A stretch of DNA of 21,426 bases from positions 1 through 21,426 of the forward strand of contig SLLJ01000293.1 of NCBI GenBank assembly GCA_007134165.1, in the 5' to 3' direction. The notes below the pieces were generated by a model, which ran no database searches, was not told the DNA's origin, and saw nothing but the letters and a program-made list of their open reading frames with translations. Positions 6,292 to 14,268 of the stretch are shown here, piece by piece (the stretch's first letter is position 1; each line of letters begins with the position of its first letter). The position numbers were made by a program, and so were the translations under genes. The stretch comes from Nitriliruptoraceae bacterium. GTDB lineage: Bacteria; Actinomycetota; Nitriliruptoria; Nitriliruptorales; Nitriliruptoraceae.

Positions 6292-8802
6292 TCAGGACGG
6301 GGCGATGACCGCCGGCTCGGACTTGGCGTCGGCTGACAGCTTGGGGGGGCGCGGCGTGCCGTGCCGGCCACGGTCGAAGGCGTCCCACAGCGCGAGCATG
6401 CTCGGCAGCACCAGCACCGCGGCGATCAGGGAGTAGGCGATCGCGTAGGCGATCACGAAGCCCAACTGCGCGAAGGGCACCAACGTCGAGGTGGTGAGCA
6501 CCCCGAAGCCGATGGCGGTGGTCAGCGCCGAGCCGGCCAGCGCCCCCCCGGTGCGCGACACGGTGCGCCGCAGCGCGGTCTTGCCGTCGTAGACCACCGT
6601 GCGCTCCTCGAGGAAGCGTGAGGTCACGTGGATCGTGAACGGCACCCCGATCCCGATCGAAAGCGCCGCCAGGGTGGCCGTGACCGGGTTGAGCGGGATG
6701 CCGGTCAGTGCCATGGTCCCGAAGGTCAGCGACAGCACCAGCCCGACGGGCAGCACCGTGATCACGCCCAGCAGGGGGCGCCGGGCCGACAGGGTGAAGT
6801 GCACGACCAGCAAGGCCATGGCCGCGCCGAGCGCGATCAGCAGCGAGATCACCTGGGTGTCCTCGATCTGATCACTCTGCCGGGCCTGCGCGATCTGCTG
6901 CGAGGCGGGCACGACGCTGGTGCCGGCCTCGGCGACCGGGGCGAAGACCTCGGCCAGACCCGTCTCGAGCTCGCCGGCCCCGTCCTGGCCGGCCGAGGTG
7001 CGCAGGTCCACGCGGGTGAGGAAGCCCTCTCCGTCCCGGGCCAGCACCTGCTCGGCACCGGGGACCTCGTCGAGCAGCAGGTCGTAGAGCGCCGCCACGT
7101 CGGCGTCTTCGGGCACGGTGAGATCCTCGCTGACGCCAGCCTGCGCCAACTCCCCGGCCACTTCGCCCTGCCCGAAGGCCTGCCCGAGCACCGACACCAC
7201 CGAGGTCGCGTCCGTCTGTCCGCCCACGCTCTGCACGCCCTCGACGTCCTGGGCCGCCTGCACCGCGTCGACCAGTGCGTTGTGCGCGGCCGGCGTGGCG
7301 ACCTCTCCGGTGATCAGTACCTGGGTCGCCTCCTCGAAGCCACCGTCGAACTGCTCGGTGATGGTCTCGAAGGTTTCGAGCAGGGGTTCGTCCTGCGGCA
7401 CGAAATCGGTGAGGTTGAACTCGCTGTCGAGTTGGGTGAAGCCGTAGCCGCCGAGCACCACCAGCGCGGTCGCAACCAGCAGCGTGGGCACCGGGGCGTG
7501 CTCGGCCAGCCAGGCGGTGCGGCCCGCAACCTGGGGCAGGCCCCGCTCGGTCTGGCTGGACAGGGCTGCGCGGGGCAGCCGACCGAGGCGGACCGCCCGG
7601 CGGTCGAGCAGCAGCCGCACGGCAGGCAGGAAGGTCAGCGTGAGCACGAAGGCGGCGGCGATCCCCACGGCCGCGAGCACCCCCAGGGTGGCCAGGAAGG
7701 ACACCGGGCTGGCGAGGTTGGTGAGGAAGCCGATCGCGGTGGCCGCGGTGACCAGCATCAACGTGAAGCCCACCGTGCGCATCGACACGCGCAACGCATG
7801 GTCCGGGTCGCCGCTGGCGCCGATCTCCGCGCGGTAGCGGGCGAGCAGGTGGATGGCGAAGTCGACGCCGAGTCCCACGATCAGGATCGGCACGATCTGG
7901 GTCTGGGGGGAGAAGTAATCGATGACGTCGAGGTAGTCGGGGCCGAGCAGCACGCCCAGCCCCTGCATCCAGACCACCGACATCACGATCACCGCGAGGG
8001 TCAGACCGACGTCGGCGGCGGTGCGCCGTCCGATCAGGCGGCGCTGACCGGCCTCTGGCCGCAGCCAGTAGACGACCGCGAGCACGAGCAGGATGATCAG
8101 CAACGCGGTCCCGAACAAGCGCCCGATCTCTGGACCGGGGTCGCTGGCGGTGAGCAGCAGCCCGAAACCGAACGGGGTGACGCTGAGCGTGTCGGGCACG
8201 TCAACGCCGGCGATGACCTCGGCCAGGTCGCGCTGACGGTCGAGCACCTGCTCGGCGTCGAGATCGGTGGTGTCCTGGAACACCACCATCAGTCCGGCAT
8301 TCGGCGGCTCGGTGGAGCCGGTCAGGTTCTCGAACAGCCCGGCGACCTGCGGCGGCAGCATCGACAGCGCCTGGGACTGCAGTTCACGCACGGCCTCGTC
8401 GTCGAGGGACGCCGGATCGATCCCGGCCATCGCCACGCCCTGCTGGGCGCCGCCGAGGAAGCTGGCGATCGCCGGCTGCTGACCGTCGGGGATGAGCGTG
8501 TCCGCTACCTCGCTGGCACGGATCGCCTCCTCGATCGCGATCGTGGCGCGCAGGGCGTCGGCGGAGCGCACGTCGCCGTCGGACTCGATCACCACCTGCA
8601 GCACGGCGGTGGGTTCGCCGAACTCCTCGTCGATGGTGGCCAGCGCCCGAGTCAGCTCGTTGTCCTCGGTGGTGACGTCCTGGACGTTGACGGCCTGCGA
8701 CGAGAACCCCCCGAACACCAGGGTGACGAGGACCGCGGCGAGGAGCACGAGCACCGGGCGGCGTACGATGGCACCGGCGAGCGCACGGAAGACGAACTGC
8801 AT
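6292..8802 (-). CDS. RND/MMPL-superfamily exporter
   Basis: An 836-residue integral membrane transporter with the duplicated RND layout. Helix 1 (about 14-35) is followed by a large extracytoplasmic loop (about 36-225) and helices 2-6. A second half repeats this, with a loop at about 470-650. The first half has GLGVDFAIHLLARYRAE with Asp314, the position used for proton relay in MmpL/RND pumps. The second half has GIGVPFTIH, with Pro721 where an acidic residue might be expected. It fits the COG1033-type 'predicted RND exporters' (HpnN/MmpL-like), which move lipids or hydrophobic compounds; the substrate is unknown. The ATG at 8802 follows GGAGGGA on the minus strand. Divergent from a TetR gene with a shared promoter region, so probably repressed by it. 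Confidence 0.9.
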   Translation of the reverse strand: MQFVFRALAGAIVRRPVLVLLAAVLVTLVFGGFSSQAVNVQDVTTEDNELTRALATIDEEFGEPTAVLQVVIESDGDVRSADALRATIAIEEAIRASEVADTLIPDGQQPAIASFLGGAQQGVAMAGIDPASLDDEAVRELQSQALSMLPPQVAGLFENLTGSTEPPNAGLMVVFQDTTDLDAEQVLDRQRDLAEVIAGVDVPDTLSVTPFGFGLLLTASDPGPEIGRLFGTALLIILLVLAVVYWLRPEAGQRRLIGRRTAADVGLTLAVIVMSVVWMQGLGVLLGPDYLDVIDYFSPQTQIVPILIVGLGVDFAIHLLARYRAEIGASGDPDHALRVSMRTVGFTLMLVTAATAIGFLTNLASPVSFLATLGVLAAVGIAAAFVLTLTFLPAVRLLLDRRAVRLGRLPRAALSSQTERGLPQVAGRTAWLAEHAPVPTLLVATALVVLGGYGFTQLDSEFNLTDFVPQDEPLLETFETITEQFDGGFEEATQVLITGEVATPAAHNALVDAVQAAQDVEGVQSVGGQTDATSVVSVLGQAFGQGEVAGELAQAGVSEDLTVPEDADVAALYDLLLDEVPGAEQVLARDGEGFLTRVDLRTSAGQDGAGELETGLAEVFAPVAEAGTSVVPASQQIAQARQSDQIEDTQVISLLIALGAAMALLVVHFTLSARRPLLGVITVLPVGLVLSLTFGTMALTGIPLNPVTATLAALSIGIGVPFTIHVTSRFLEERTVVYDGKTALRRTVSRTGGALAGSALTTAIGFGVLTTSTLVPFAQLGFVIAYAIAYSLIAAVLVLPSMLALWDAFDRGRHGTPRPPKLSADAKSEPAVIAPS

Positions 8803-8861
8803 GAGGTCCCTCCGCAAGACGGGGACGACGACTCGATGCCGCCGCCGCGTGTTCGCACCGC

Positions 8862-8895
8862 CTGACATCCTGTATCGGTGCTTACACTCCGACAA
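8862..8895 (-). promoter_or_regulatory. Likely exporter promoter with overlapping TetR operator
   Basis: On the minus strand TTGTCG (8895-8890) and CAGGAT (8872-8867) are 17 bases apart, a reasonable promoter for the exporter gene. On the plus strand CTGACA (8862-8867) and TACACT (8883-8888) are a weaker, 15-base-spaced pair for the regulator gene. An interrupted 24-bp palindrome at 8871-8894 (TGT-N4-GTG, CTTA, CAC-N4-ACA) covers both. A TetR dimer bound there would block transcription in both directions. Confidence 0.45.
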
Positions 8896-8987
8896 CCCGC
8901 ACAACGACCGGGAACGCGCGCTGATCGCACATGGCCGGGACGCCCACGCGACGGTGACGGACGCCCGCTGGGACGGAGGTGTGCGCG

Positions 8988-9602
8988 GTGACTGAGACCT
9001 GGGACCACACGGTGGCCGAGCACCGGGCGTCCACCCGGCAGCGGCTGTTCGGTGCGGCGATGGCGGTCCTGGCCGAGCACGGCATGGCCGGGGCCACGAT
9101 GACCGCCATCGCCGAGCGGGCCGGCGTGTCAAGACCGACGCTCTACAAGTACTTCCCGGACGTCGACCATCTCGTCGCCGCGCTCGCCCGCGAGGAGTTC
9201 GCCTCCTTCCGCGACGAGCTGGACCGCACCATCGACCCGGACTCGCCCGCGGTCGAGCAGCTCGAGCACCTGGTCGTCGCCCACCTGCGCTACTTCGCCG
9301 CGGACCGCGCCCGGATGGGCGACGGCAGCCTCGAGGCCGGCATGTCGCCGGTGGTCCGGGCCGCCGTCGAGGAGGAGCTCGTCGAGCACCACGCCCGGCT
9401 CGTGGGGATCCTGACCGCCGGCGTCGCCGACGGATCGCTGCGCCCCGACCTCGACCCCGATCTGGCCGCCGAACTGGTACAGCACGTGCTCGGCGGGATG
9501 CGCCACACCGTACGGCGCCGCGACGGCGATCCGCTCGACCTGGCCCCACCGGTGATCCGGATGGTGCTCACCGGGCTGGCCACCAACGACTTTCGTCCCT
9601 GA
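8988..9602 (+). CDS. TetR-family transcriptional regulator
   Basis: A 204-residue regulator. The N-terminal helix-turn-helix (about residues 15-62) has the typical form LFGAAMAVLAEHG, then TMTAIAERAGVSRPTLYKYFPDVDHLVAAL. The remaining all-helical part is the ligand/dimerisation domain and gives no clue to the ligand. I chose the GTG at 8988, eight bases after GGAGG at 8975-8979. A GTG at 8979 overlaps that ribosome binding site and is less likely. It is divergent from the exporter gene across 185 bases that contain a candidate operator palindrome. The usual arrangement is that the regulator represses the exporter and itself until an exported compound binds. Confidence 0.92.
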   Translation: MTETWDHTVAEHRASTRQRLFGAAMAVLAEHGMAGATMTAIAERAGVSRPTLYKYFPDVDHLVAALAREEFASFRDELDRTIDPDSPAVEQLEHLVVAHLRYFAADRARMGDGSLEAGMSPVVRAAVEEELVEHHARLVGILTAGVADGSLRPDLDPDLAAELVQHVLGGMRHTVRRRDGDPLDLAPPVIRMVLTGLATNDFRP

Positions 9603-9699
9603 TCTCCGGGCCGAGAAGGCGTAGGGTCGAAGGAGCAGGCCGGCGTGCCTGCCGAAGTGGGCGCGCTCGGCGTGGAACCGCACGACGAGGAGGTCTCCC

Positions 9700-10200
9700 A
9701 TGATGACGGCGACCCGAACTGGCGCACTCATCGCCGTGGTTGCGATCGGGGCCATCACCCTGATGCTGGTTGGCGGCACCGACGATGCCGCACGACCCGA
9801 CGGCGAGGGCGTGCTCGAGATCGCTCTGCACGATTACGGCTTCGAGCCCGACACCCTGCGGCTACCGACCGGGGAGCCGCTCACGCTGCGCTTCGTGAAC
9901 CAGGATGATCCCAGCCACCACGTGTCCTTCGGGCGCGAGGTCCGCGAGCACGACGGTCGTGCCGTGGGCTTCGACGAGGACCTGTTCGCCGGGCTCGAGC
10001 CCCGGGTCACCCCGCCGGCGGCCCAGACCGGACCGAGCGCCGACGACCCCGGGTTCGAGGTCCTGGTGCGCGGACACGAGACGGTCACGCTGGAGGTCAC
10101 CCTGCCCCCCGACCGGACCGGGAGCTGGGAGATCGGCTGCTTCACCGGCCGCGGCTGCCACTACCGTGCCGGACTCGCCGGCACCGTGATCGTCGAGTAG
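9700..10200 (+). CDS. Membrane-anchored cupredoxin-like protein
   Basis: A 166-residue protein. A hydrophobic segment (about 8-25) is an uncleaved anchor or signal sequence. It is followed by a beta-rich cupredoxin-like domain (about 38-166) whose strands include HDYGFEPDTLRL and EPLTLRFVNQD. Candidate copper ligands are His73 or His74 (SHHVSFG), Cys147 and His154 (GCFTGRGCHYRAGLAG). The usual C-x-P-G-H-x3-G-M ending is altered: an extra cysteine (Cys153) precedes the histidine, and leucine replaces the axial methionine. It should face outside the membrane; electron-carrier or copper-handling roles are possible, not shown. The first of two adjacent ATGs follows GAGGAGG by six bases. A TAGGGT at 9622-9627 may be its -10 box. 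Confidence 0.78.
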   Translation: MMTATRTGALIAVVAIGAITLMLVGGTDDAARPDGEGVLEIALHDYGFEPDTLRLPTGEPLTLRFVNQDDPSHHVSFGREVREHDGRAVGFDEDLFAGLEPRVTPPAAQTGPSADDPGFEVLVRGHETVTLEVTLPPDRTGSWEIGCFTGRGCHYRAGLAGTVIVE

Positions 10201-10202
10201 CC

Positions 10203-10245
10203 CGTCGCCCCGACCCCTCGTCGCCCCGACCCCTCGTCGGCCCGA
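10203..10245 (+). repeat. 16-bp tandem repeat between the cupredoxin and helicase genes
   Basis: CGTCGCCCCGACCCCT occurs at 10203-10218 and again unchanged at 10219-10234, followed by a partial, one-mismatch third copy to 10245. It starts three bases after the cupredoxin stop codon. No function can be assigned. Confidence 0.9.
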
Positions 10246-10615
10246 TGGCGTCCTGATGCGGCGACTCCTGACAAGCCCGTGACCCTGAGGGGTCCGAGCA
10301 CGTCGGCCGACCGGTCGTTCGTCCGGCTGCAGCACGCGCTGCCGCCGGCTACTCTGAGCGATGAGAGCCCTGGGGTCGCCGGCCGCTGGTTGCGGTTGGC
10401 CTCGGTCCCGGCGGCGGGCCGATCCAACGGAGGCCGCCGCTCCGGTGACTCAGGGGAGGTGGAGGTCACCGTCACGCGGTGGTCCGCCGCGCTGCGGGCC
10501 ATCGGGCACGCCGCTGAGCGGCTGGCCATCCGCGGCGATCCGGTCGACGCCACCCGACGGCGCGAGATCGAGGAAAGAGCACGCCATCAGCATCCTGACA
10601 CCGTCGGCGCCGGTC
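10246..10615 (+). other. Helicase upstream region with a short open frame of coding character
   Basis: No gene here is secure. In one frame a GTG at 10459 opens VEVTVTRWSAALRAIG, then HAAERLAIRGDPVDATRRR and EIEERARHQHP, with high third-position GC up to about 10570; the frame only stops at 10710. From about 10570 coding character moves to the helicase frame (one base on). Removing one A from the GAAAG at 10573-10577 would join both into one protein. Alternatively this is a small upstream gene. The AGGGGAG at 10452-10458 abuts the GTG, too close for a normal ribosome binding site. A TACTCT at 10350-10355 may be a -10 box. Confidence 0.35.
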
Positions 10616-13600
10616 GTGCCGGACGCACCCGACGACCTGCGACCACTGGCCCAGGCCCATCTCGATGGGGTGGCCTCAGAGCACGACCTCATGGTGCTGC
10701 GCGCCCATGAAGAGGACTGGATCGATGCCCTGCGGGCCCTGCACCGCCGAGTCAAGGCCACGCTCGACCGGGTGGCTCGCGAGGTCAACGGCCCGGAGCG
10801 CTCGCTGGTGCTCGCGGACTTCGAGGCGGAACGCGATCGCATCGAGACGACGCTGGCTGAACTGACCGGCTCCGGGTCGCAGGCTCCGGTCACCGCCGCA
10901 CCGGCCGCGGACGACCCTGCCGACGACGACCCCGAGCCGCTGATCACCGAACCTCAGCTGCAGCTGACCTGGGACGAGGGTCGGGTACTCGCCTGGGCGG
11001 CCAGTTCGGGCGCCGGTCCGGAACCCACCCAAGCGGTCATCGAGCGGCTGCGGGCGGGCGGAGCGGCGGTCGGTGGGTGGGAACCCGACGAGCCGGTTGC
11101 GCTGCCCGGGGGCAGCAGCGCCCCCGCCGTGGCCGCGCCGATCCAGGCCAGCCTGGGCTGGCTGGTCTCCCTGGCCACCTCCGACCATGAGGAGCACGGC
11201 GTAAGCGTGCGGTGGATGGGGCTGGCGGCGGCGCTGGCGGTCCGGTTGGTCGGACAGGGCCGCATGGTGCCCCAGCTGACCAAGACCGGTGATGCGCCGG
11301 GCAACCGCTCCTACTTCGCGGTGCGCTGGGAGCCCACCCTCATCGACCACGACGAACTGGCGGGCCTGGCGCGGTCGATGCCCGGAACCGTGGCTGCCCG
11401 CAACCCGCGCCGTGACGCGCACGCCATCACCCGCGCGGTGGTCGCCGGCTTCGTCGACGCGATCTGCCGAGACGCCGCCGGCCGCATCGAGGTTCCGGCT
11501 CCGCCGCCCCAGCCCCACCGGGTCGCTGAAGTGGCCGAAACCGTCCTCGCGCGGCTCGACGGCTCAAGCTTCGAGGCGCCGCACCAGCAGGGCAGCGAGA
11601 TCCGCCGGGGCCTCAAGAGCTGGGCCGAGGGCGTGACGGGTGCCTCCAAGCTCGCCCTGATCGTGAAGCTCGACCCGCCTGACGAGGGTGACGCGTGGCT
11701 GCTGCGCACCTTGGCCTCCGACGGCCGTCGCAAGGATGAGCCGGTCGAGGCGGCGATGTCGCGGGCCAACCACGAACGCAAGGAGGCGATCAAGCGCGAG
11801 CTCGAGCGTCTCGAGGGGCTCTACCCCCCACTCCGCCGGGGCAAGGACACCCGCCGCGGCCAGGTGATCCTGAGCCAGGACGAGGCGTGGGAGCTGATGA
11901 GCAGCACGGGATCGGTACTCGTCGCCGCCGGTTTCGAGGTCCGCGTCCCGCCGATGTCGCCGCGCAAGGCGACCCCGAGCCTGAAGCTCACCTCCACCGG
12001 CGTCGAGGGCGAACCCGTCGTCGGGGCTCGGCAGTTGACCAGCGTGCGCTGGTCGGCGGTGTTCGACGGCGTGGAACTCACCGCGCAGGACATCGCCCGA
12101 CTGTCGGCGGAGTCGCGGCCACTGGTGCGCTCCGAGGGCCGCTGGGTCGAGGTCGACCACGCCGACCTCGCGGCGGCGGCCGCTGCCCTCGAGGAACGGG
12201 CTTCGCGCACCCGGCTCAGTGGGGCCGAGATGCTGCGCCACGCCCTCGGGCTCGACGGGATGGCGCTCGGCAGCCCGGTGGCCGTGGCCGGCGAGGGCTG
12301 GGCGGCCGAGCTGCTGGCCAGCGCCCAGGCGATCCCCGAGCATCCACCCACCCGCCCCGAGGGGTTCGAGGGCGAGCTACGGAGCTACCAGGCCGACGCG
12401 CTGGCCTGGCTGGGGTTCCTGGACTCGGCGGCGCTCGGAGGCTGCCTGGCCCTGGACATGGGGCTGGGAAAGACCCCCACCGTGCTCGCACATCTGCAGC
12501 GCACCACCGAGCGGGGGCCGGCGCTGGTCATTGCACCCCCCGCGGTGGTCGGCAACTGGGCCGCCGAGGCTGCCCGCTTCGTGCCCGGTCTGCGCGTCAT
12601 GATCCACCACGGAGCGCGGCGCGCCGACACCGCCGACATCGCTGGCGAAGTCGCCGCGTGCGATGTACTCGTGACCACCTTCGGCACCGCCGTGCGGGAC
12701 ATCGGCGCCCTCGAGGAAGTGGCGTGGGGTACGGTCGTGCTCGACGAGGGCCAGGTGATCAAGAACCCGACCAGCGACACCGCCCAGCAGCTGCGCCGGC
12801 TCGACGGCCACCTGCGCCTGGTCCTCACCGGGACACCGATCGAGAACGGGCTGGGTGACCTGTGGGCCCTGATGGACTTCGTCAACCCGGGGCTGGTCGG
12901 GGACCGTGCCACCTTCATCGCCCAGATGCAGCAGGCCAGCGAACGCGGCAGGACCGCCGAGTCGGCGCTGCGCATGCTCAACGGCGTGCTGGTCTTCCGC
13001 CGTACCAAGGCCGAACCGGTGATTGCCGCCGAGCTTCCCGATCGCATCGACGCGCTCGACCACTGCCCGATGACTCCCGAGCAGATCGGGCTGTATCAGG
13101 CGGTGCTCGACGAGCTGGTGCTGGCCTCGTCTTCGAGCAGCAACGGCCAGCCCAACGGTGAGCCCCGCAAGGCGCAGGTGCTCGCCGCCATCACCGCGCT
13201 CAAGCAGATCTGCAACCACCCGGCGGCCTACACCCGCGACGAGGGAGCGCTCGAGGGCCGCTCCGGCAAACTCGCCCGGCTCGAGGAGATCGTCGACAAC
13301 GTCTTCGAGGCCGGCGAACGGATGCTCATCTTCACGCACTTCGCGACCTGGGGTGAGCGATTGGCCACCCATCTCACGGCACGGACGGGCCGTCCCATCG
13401 CCTGTTACCACGGCGGGCTGAGCCGCGGTGCCCGTGACCGCATGGTCGAGGAGTTCCAGGCGCAGCAGGGGCCGGGTGCGCTCGTGCTCTCGCTCAAGGC
13501 CGGGGGTACCGGACTGAACCTCACCGCAGCCAGCCACGTCGTGCTCTACGACCGTTGGTGGAACCCGGCCGTCGAGGATCAGGCCCGCGACCGGGCCTGG

Positions 13601-13837
13601 CGCATCGGGCAGACCCGCACCGTGGTCGCCCACCGACTGGTCTGCCCGGGCACGGTCGACGAACGTGTCGAGGAGGTCGTGGCCGGCAAACGACGCATCG
13701 CGGATCTGGCCCTGCCCCGGTCGAGCTCCGTCGGCGACCTCGACGCCGAGCAGTTGCGCAAGGCACTCGGACTGGATCCGAGCCTGCTGCTGGCCGACGA
13801 CAACCCCGTGCCCAGCATCCCCGGAGGTGACCGATGA
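10616..13837 (+). CDS. SNF2/RapA-family DEAD-like helicase (SWI/SNF ATPase)
   Basis: About 1073 residues from the GTG at 10616. The first half (to about 560) matches the SNF2-associated region of bacterial members. The ATPase core follows: Walker A at about 614 (DMGLGKTPT), LVIAPPAVVGNW, Walker B DEGQVIKNP at about 710 (usually DEAQ/DEAH), LTGTPIENGLGDLW, then the C-terminal helicase domain with LIFTHF, SLKAGGTGLNLT, YDRWWNPAVEDQ and the arginine-finger motif DRAWRIGQ near 988. Such proteins translocate on double-stranded DNA and remodel protein-DNA complexes. The start is unsettled: GTG 10616 has no ribosome binding site, while AGGAAAG at 10571-10577 points to an ATC at 10586 or to a frameshift. 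The stop overlaps the next gene as ATGA. Confidence 0.9.
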   Translation: MPDAPDDLRPLAQAHLDGVASEHDLMVLRAHEEDWIDALRALHRRVKATLDRVAREVNGPERSLVLADFEAERDRIETTLAELTGSGSQAPVTAAPAADDPADDDPEPLITEPQLQLTWDEGRVLAWAASSGAGPEPTQAVIERLRAGGAAVGGWEPDEPVALPGGSSAPAVAAPIQASLGWLVSLATSDHEEHGVSVRWMGLAAALAVRLVGQGRMVPQLTKTGDAPGNRSYFAVRWEPTLIDHDELAGLARSMPGTVAARNPRRDAHAITRAVVAGFVDAICRDAAGRIEVPAPPPQPHRVAEVAETVLARLDGSSFEAPHQQGSEIRRGLKSWAEGVTGASKLALIVKLDPPDEGDAWLLRTLASDGRRKDEPVEAAMSRANHERKEAIKRELERLEGLYPPLRRGKDTRRGQVILSQDEAWELMSSTGSVLVAAGFEVRVPPMSPRKATPSLKLTSTGVEGEPVVGARQLTSVRWSAVFDGVELTAQDIARLSAESRPLVRSEGRWVEVDHADLAAAAAALEERASRTRLSGAEMLRHALGLDGMALGSPVAVAGEGWAAELLASAQAIPEHPPTRPEGFEGELRSYQADALAWLGFLDSAALGGCLALDMGLGKTPTVLAHLQRTTERGPALVIAPPAVVGNWAAEAARFVPGLRVMIHHGARRADTADIAGEVAACDVLVTTFGTAVRDIGALEEVAWGTVVLDEGQVIKNPTSDTAQQLRRLDGHLRLVLTGTPIENGLGDLWALMDFVNPGLVGDRATFIAQMQQASERGRTAESALRMLNGVLVFRRTKAEPVIAAELPDRIDALDHCPMTPEQIGLYQAVLDELVLASSSSSNGQPNGEPRKAQVLAAITALKQICNHPAAYTRDEGALEGRSGKLARLEEIVDNVFEAGERMLIFTHFATWGERLATHLTARTGRPIACYHGGLSRGARDRMVEEFQAQQGPGALVLSLKAGGTGLNLTAASHVVLYDRWWNPAVEDQARDRAWRIGQTRTVVAHRLVCPGTVDERVEEVVAGKRRIADLALPRSSSVGDLDAEQLRKALGLDPSLLLADDNPVPSIPGGDR

Positions 13838-14229
13838 GCGCCAAGCAGCAGGGCCGCGGGCAGAGCGCCAAGGGGCGTCGCCCGCAGGCCGGACGCAAGC
13901 GCAGCGGCAAGTCCCCCGCGACGCGGACCCCGAACCGTTCGGCAGCCAAGGCCCGCAACCGCAAGCGGACCAGGCCCCGGGACCCCGAGGGCCCCAGCTT
14001 CTGGGGCCGCCCGGGAGACCTGCCACCGGTCGAGACCGACGTGCGTATCACCGACGATGCGGCGGCGGTGCCGCGCTCACTGGGTCCCGCCCCCCTGCCC
14101 GGGCACGAGGCCATCGCCGAGCACTACTTCACGGCCGTGTACAACCGGGCGGTCATCACCGCTGGTGCGTTGGCGGCAGCCGGAGGGCTGATCGATCCGG
14201 GTGCCTTGCACGCAGCCGGCGATCACTGA
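13834..14229 (+). CDS. Small basic protein coupled to the SNF2 helicase, unknown function
   Basis: A 131-residue protein I do not recognise. Residues 1-50 are extremely rich in Arg, Lys, Gln, Ser and Gly and probably disordered and nucleic-acid binding. A linker follows with a GPSFWGRPGDLPPVE stretch. The C-terminal 45 residues (HEAIAEHYFTAVYNRAVITAGALAAAGGLIDP) form a likely helical, partly hydrophobic domain. The ATG overlaps the helicase stop as ATGA, with GGAGGTGA just upstream, so the two are almost surely translated together. In many actinobacteria the SNF2 gene is followed by a SWIM zinc-finger protein; no CxC...CxH pattern is present here. An accessory factor for the helicase is a reasonable inference from the coupling only. 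Confidence 0.8.
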   Translation: MSAKQQGRGQSAKGRRPQAGRKRSGKSPATRTPNRSAAKARNRKRTRPRDPEGPSFWGRPGDLPPVETDVRITDDAAAVPRSLGPAPLPGHEAIAEHYFTAVYNRAVITAGALAAAGGLIDPGALHAAGDH

Positions 14230-14268
14230 CTCCGTTCCGGGCAGACCGGCGCGAGCACCGAGCAGCCG

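Noticed and set aside
6343..6349. Seven-G run near the 3' end of the exporter gene as a phase-variation tract
   Set aside because: A slip here would change only about the last 20 residues, and runs of seven are not unusual at this GC content.
6628..8865. Very long plus-strand open frame (745 codons) opposite the exporter gene
   Set aside because: It is antisense to a clear RND/MMPL protein; its translation is rich in His, Gly, Gln and Arg with no domain, as expected for the complement of a GC-rich gene.
9700..10200. CuA-type (cytochrome oxidase subunit II) site in the cupredoxin-like protein
   Set aside because: The cysteines are five residues apart and the His directly follows the second; the CuA spacing C-x3-C-x3-H-x2-M is not met.
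12377..14026. Long minus-strand open frame opposite the SNF2 helicase
   Set aside because: Antisense shadow; the plus strand carries all SNF2 motifs in order.
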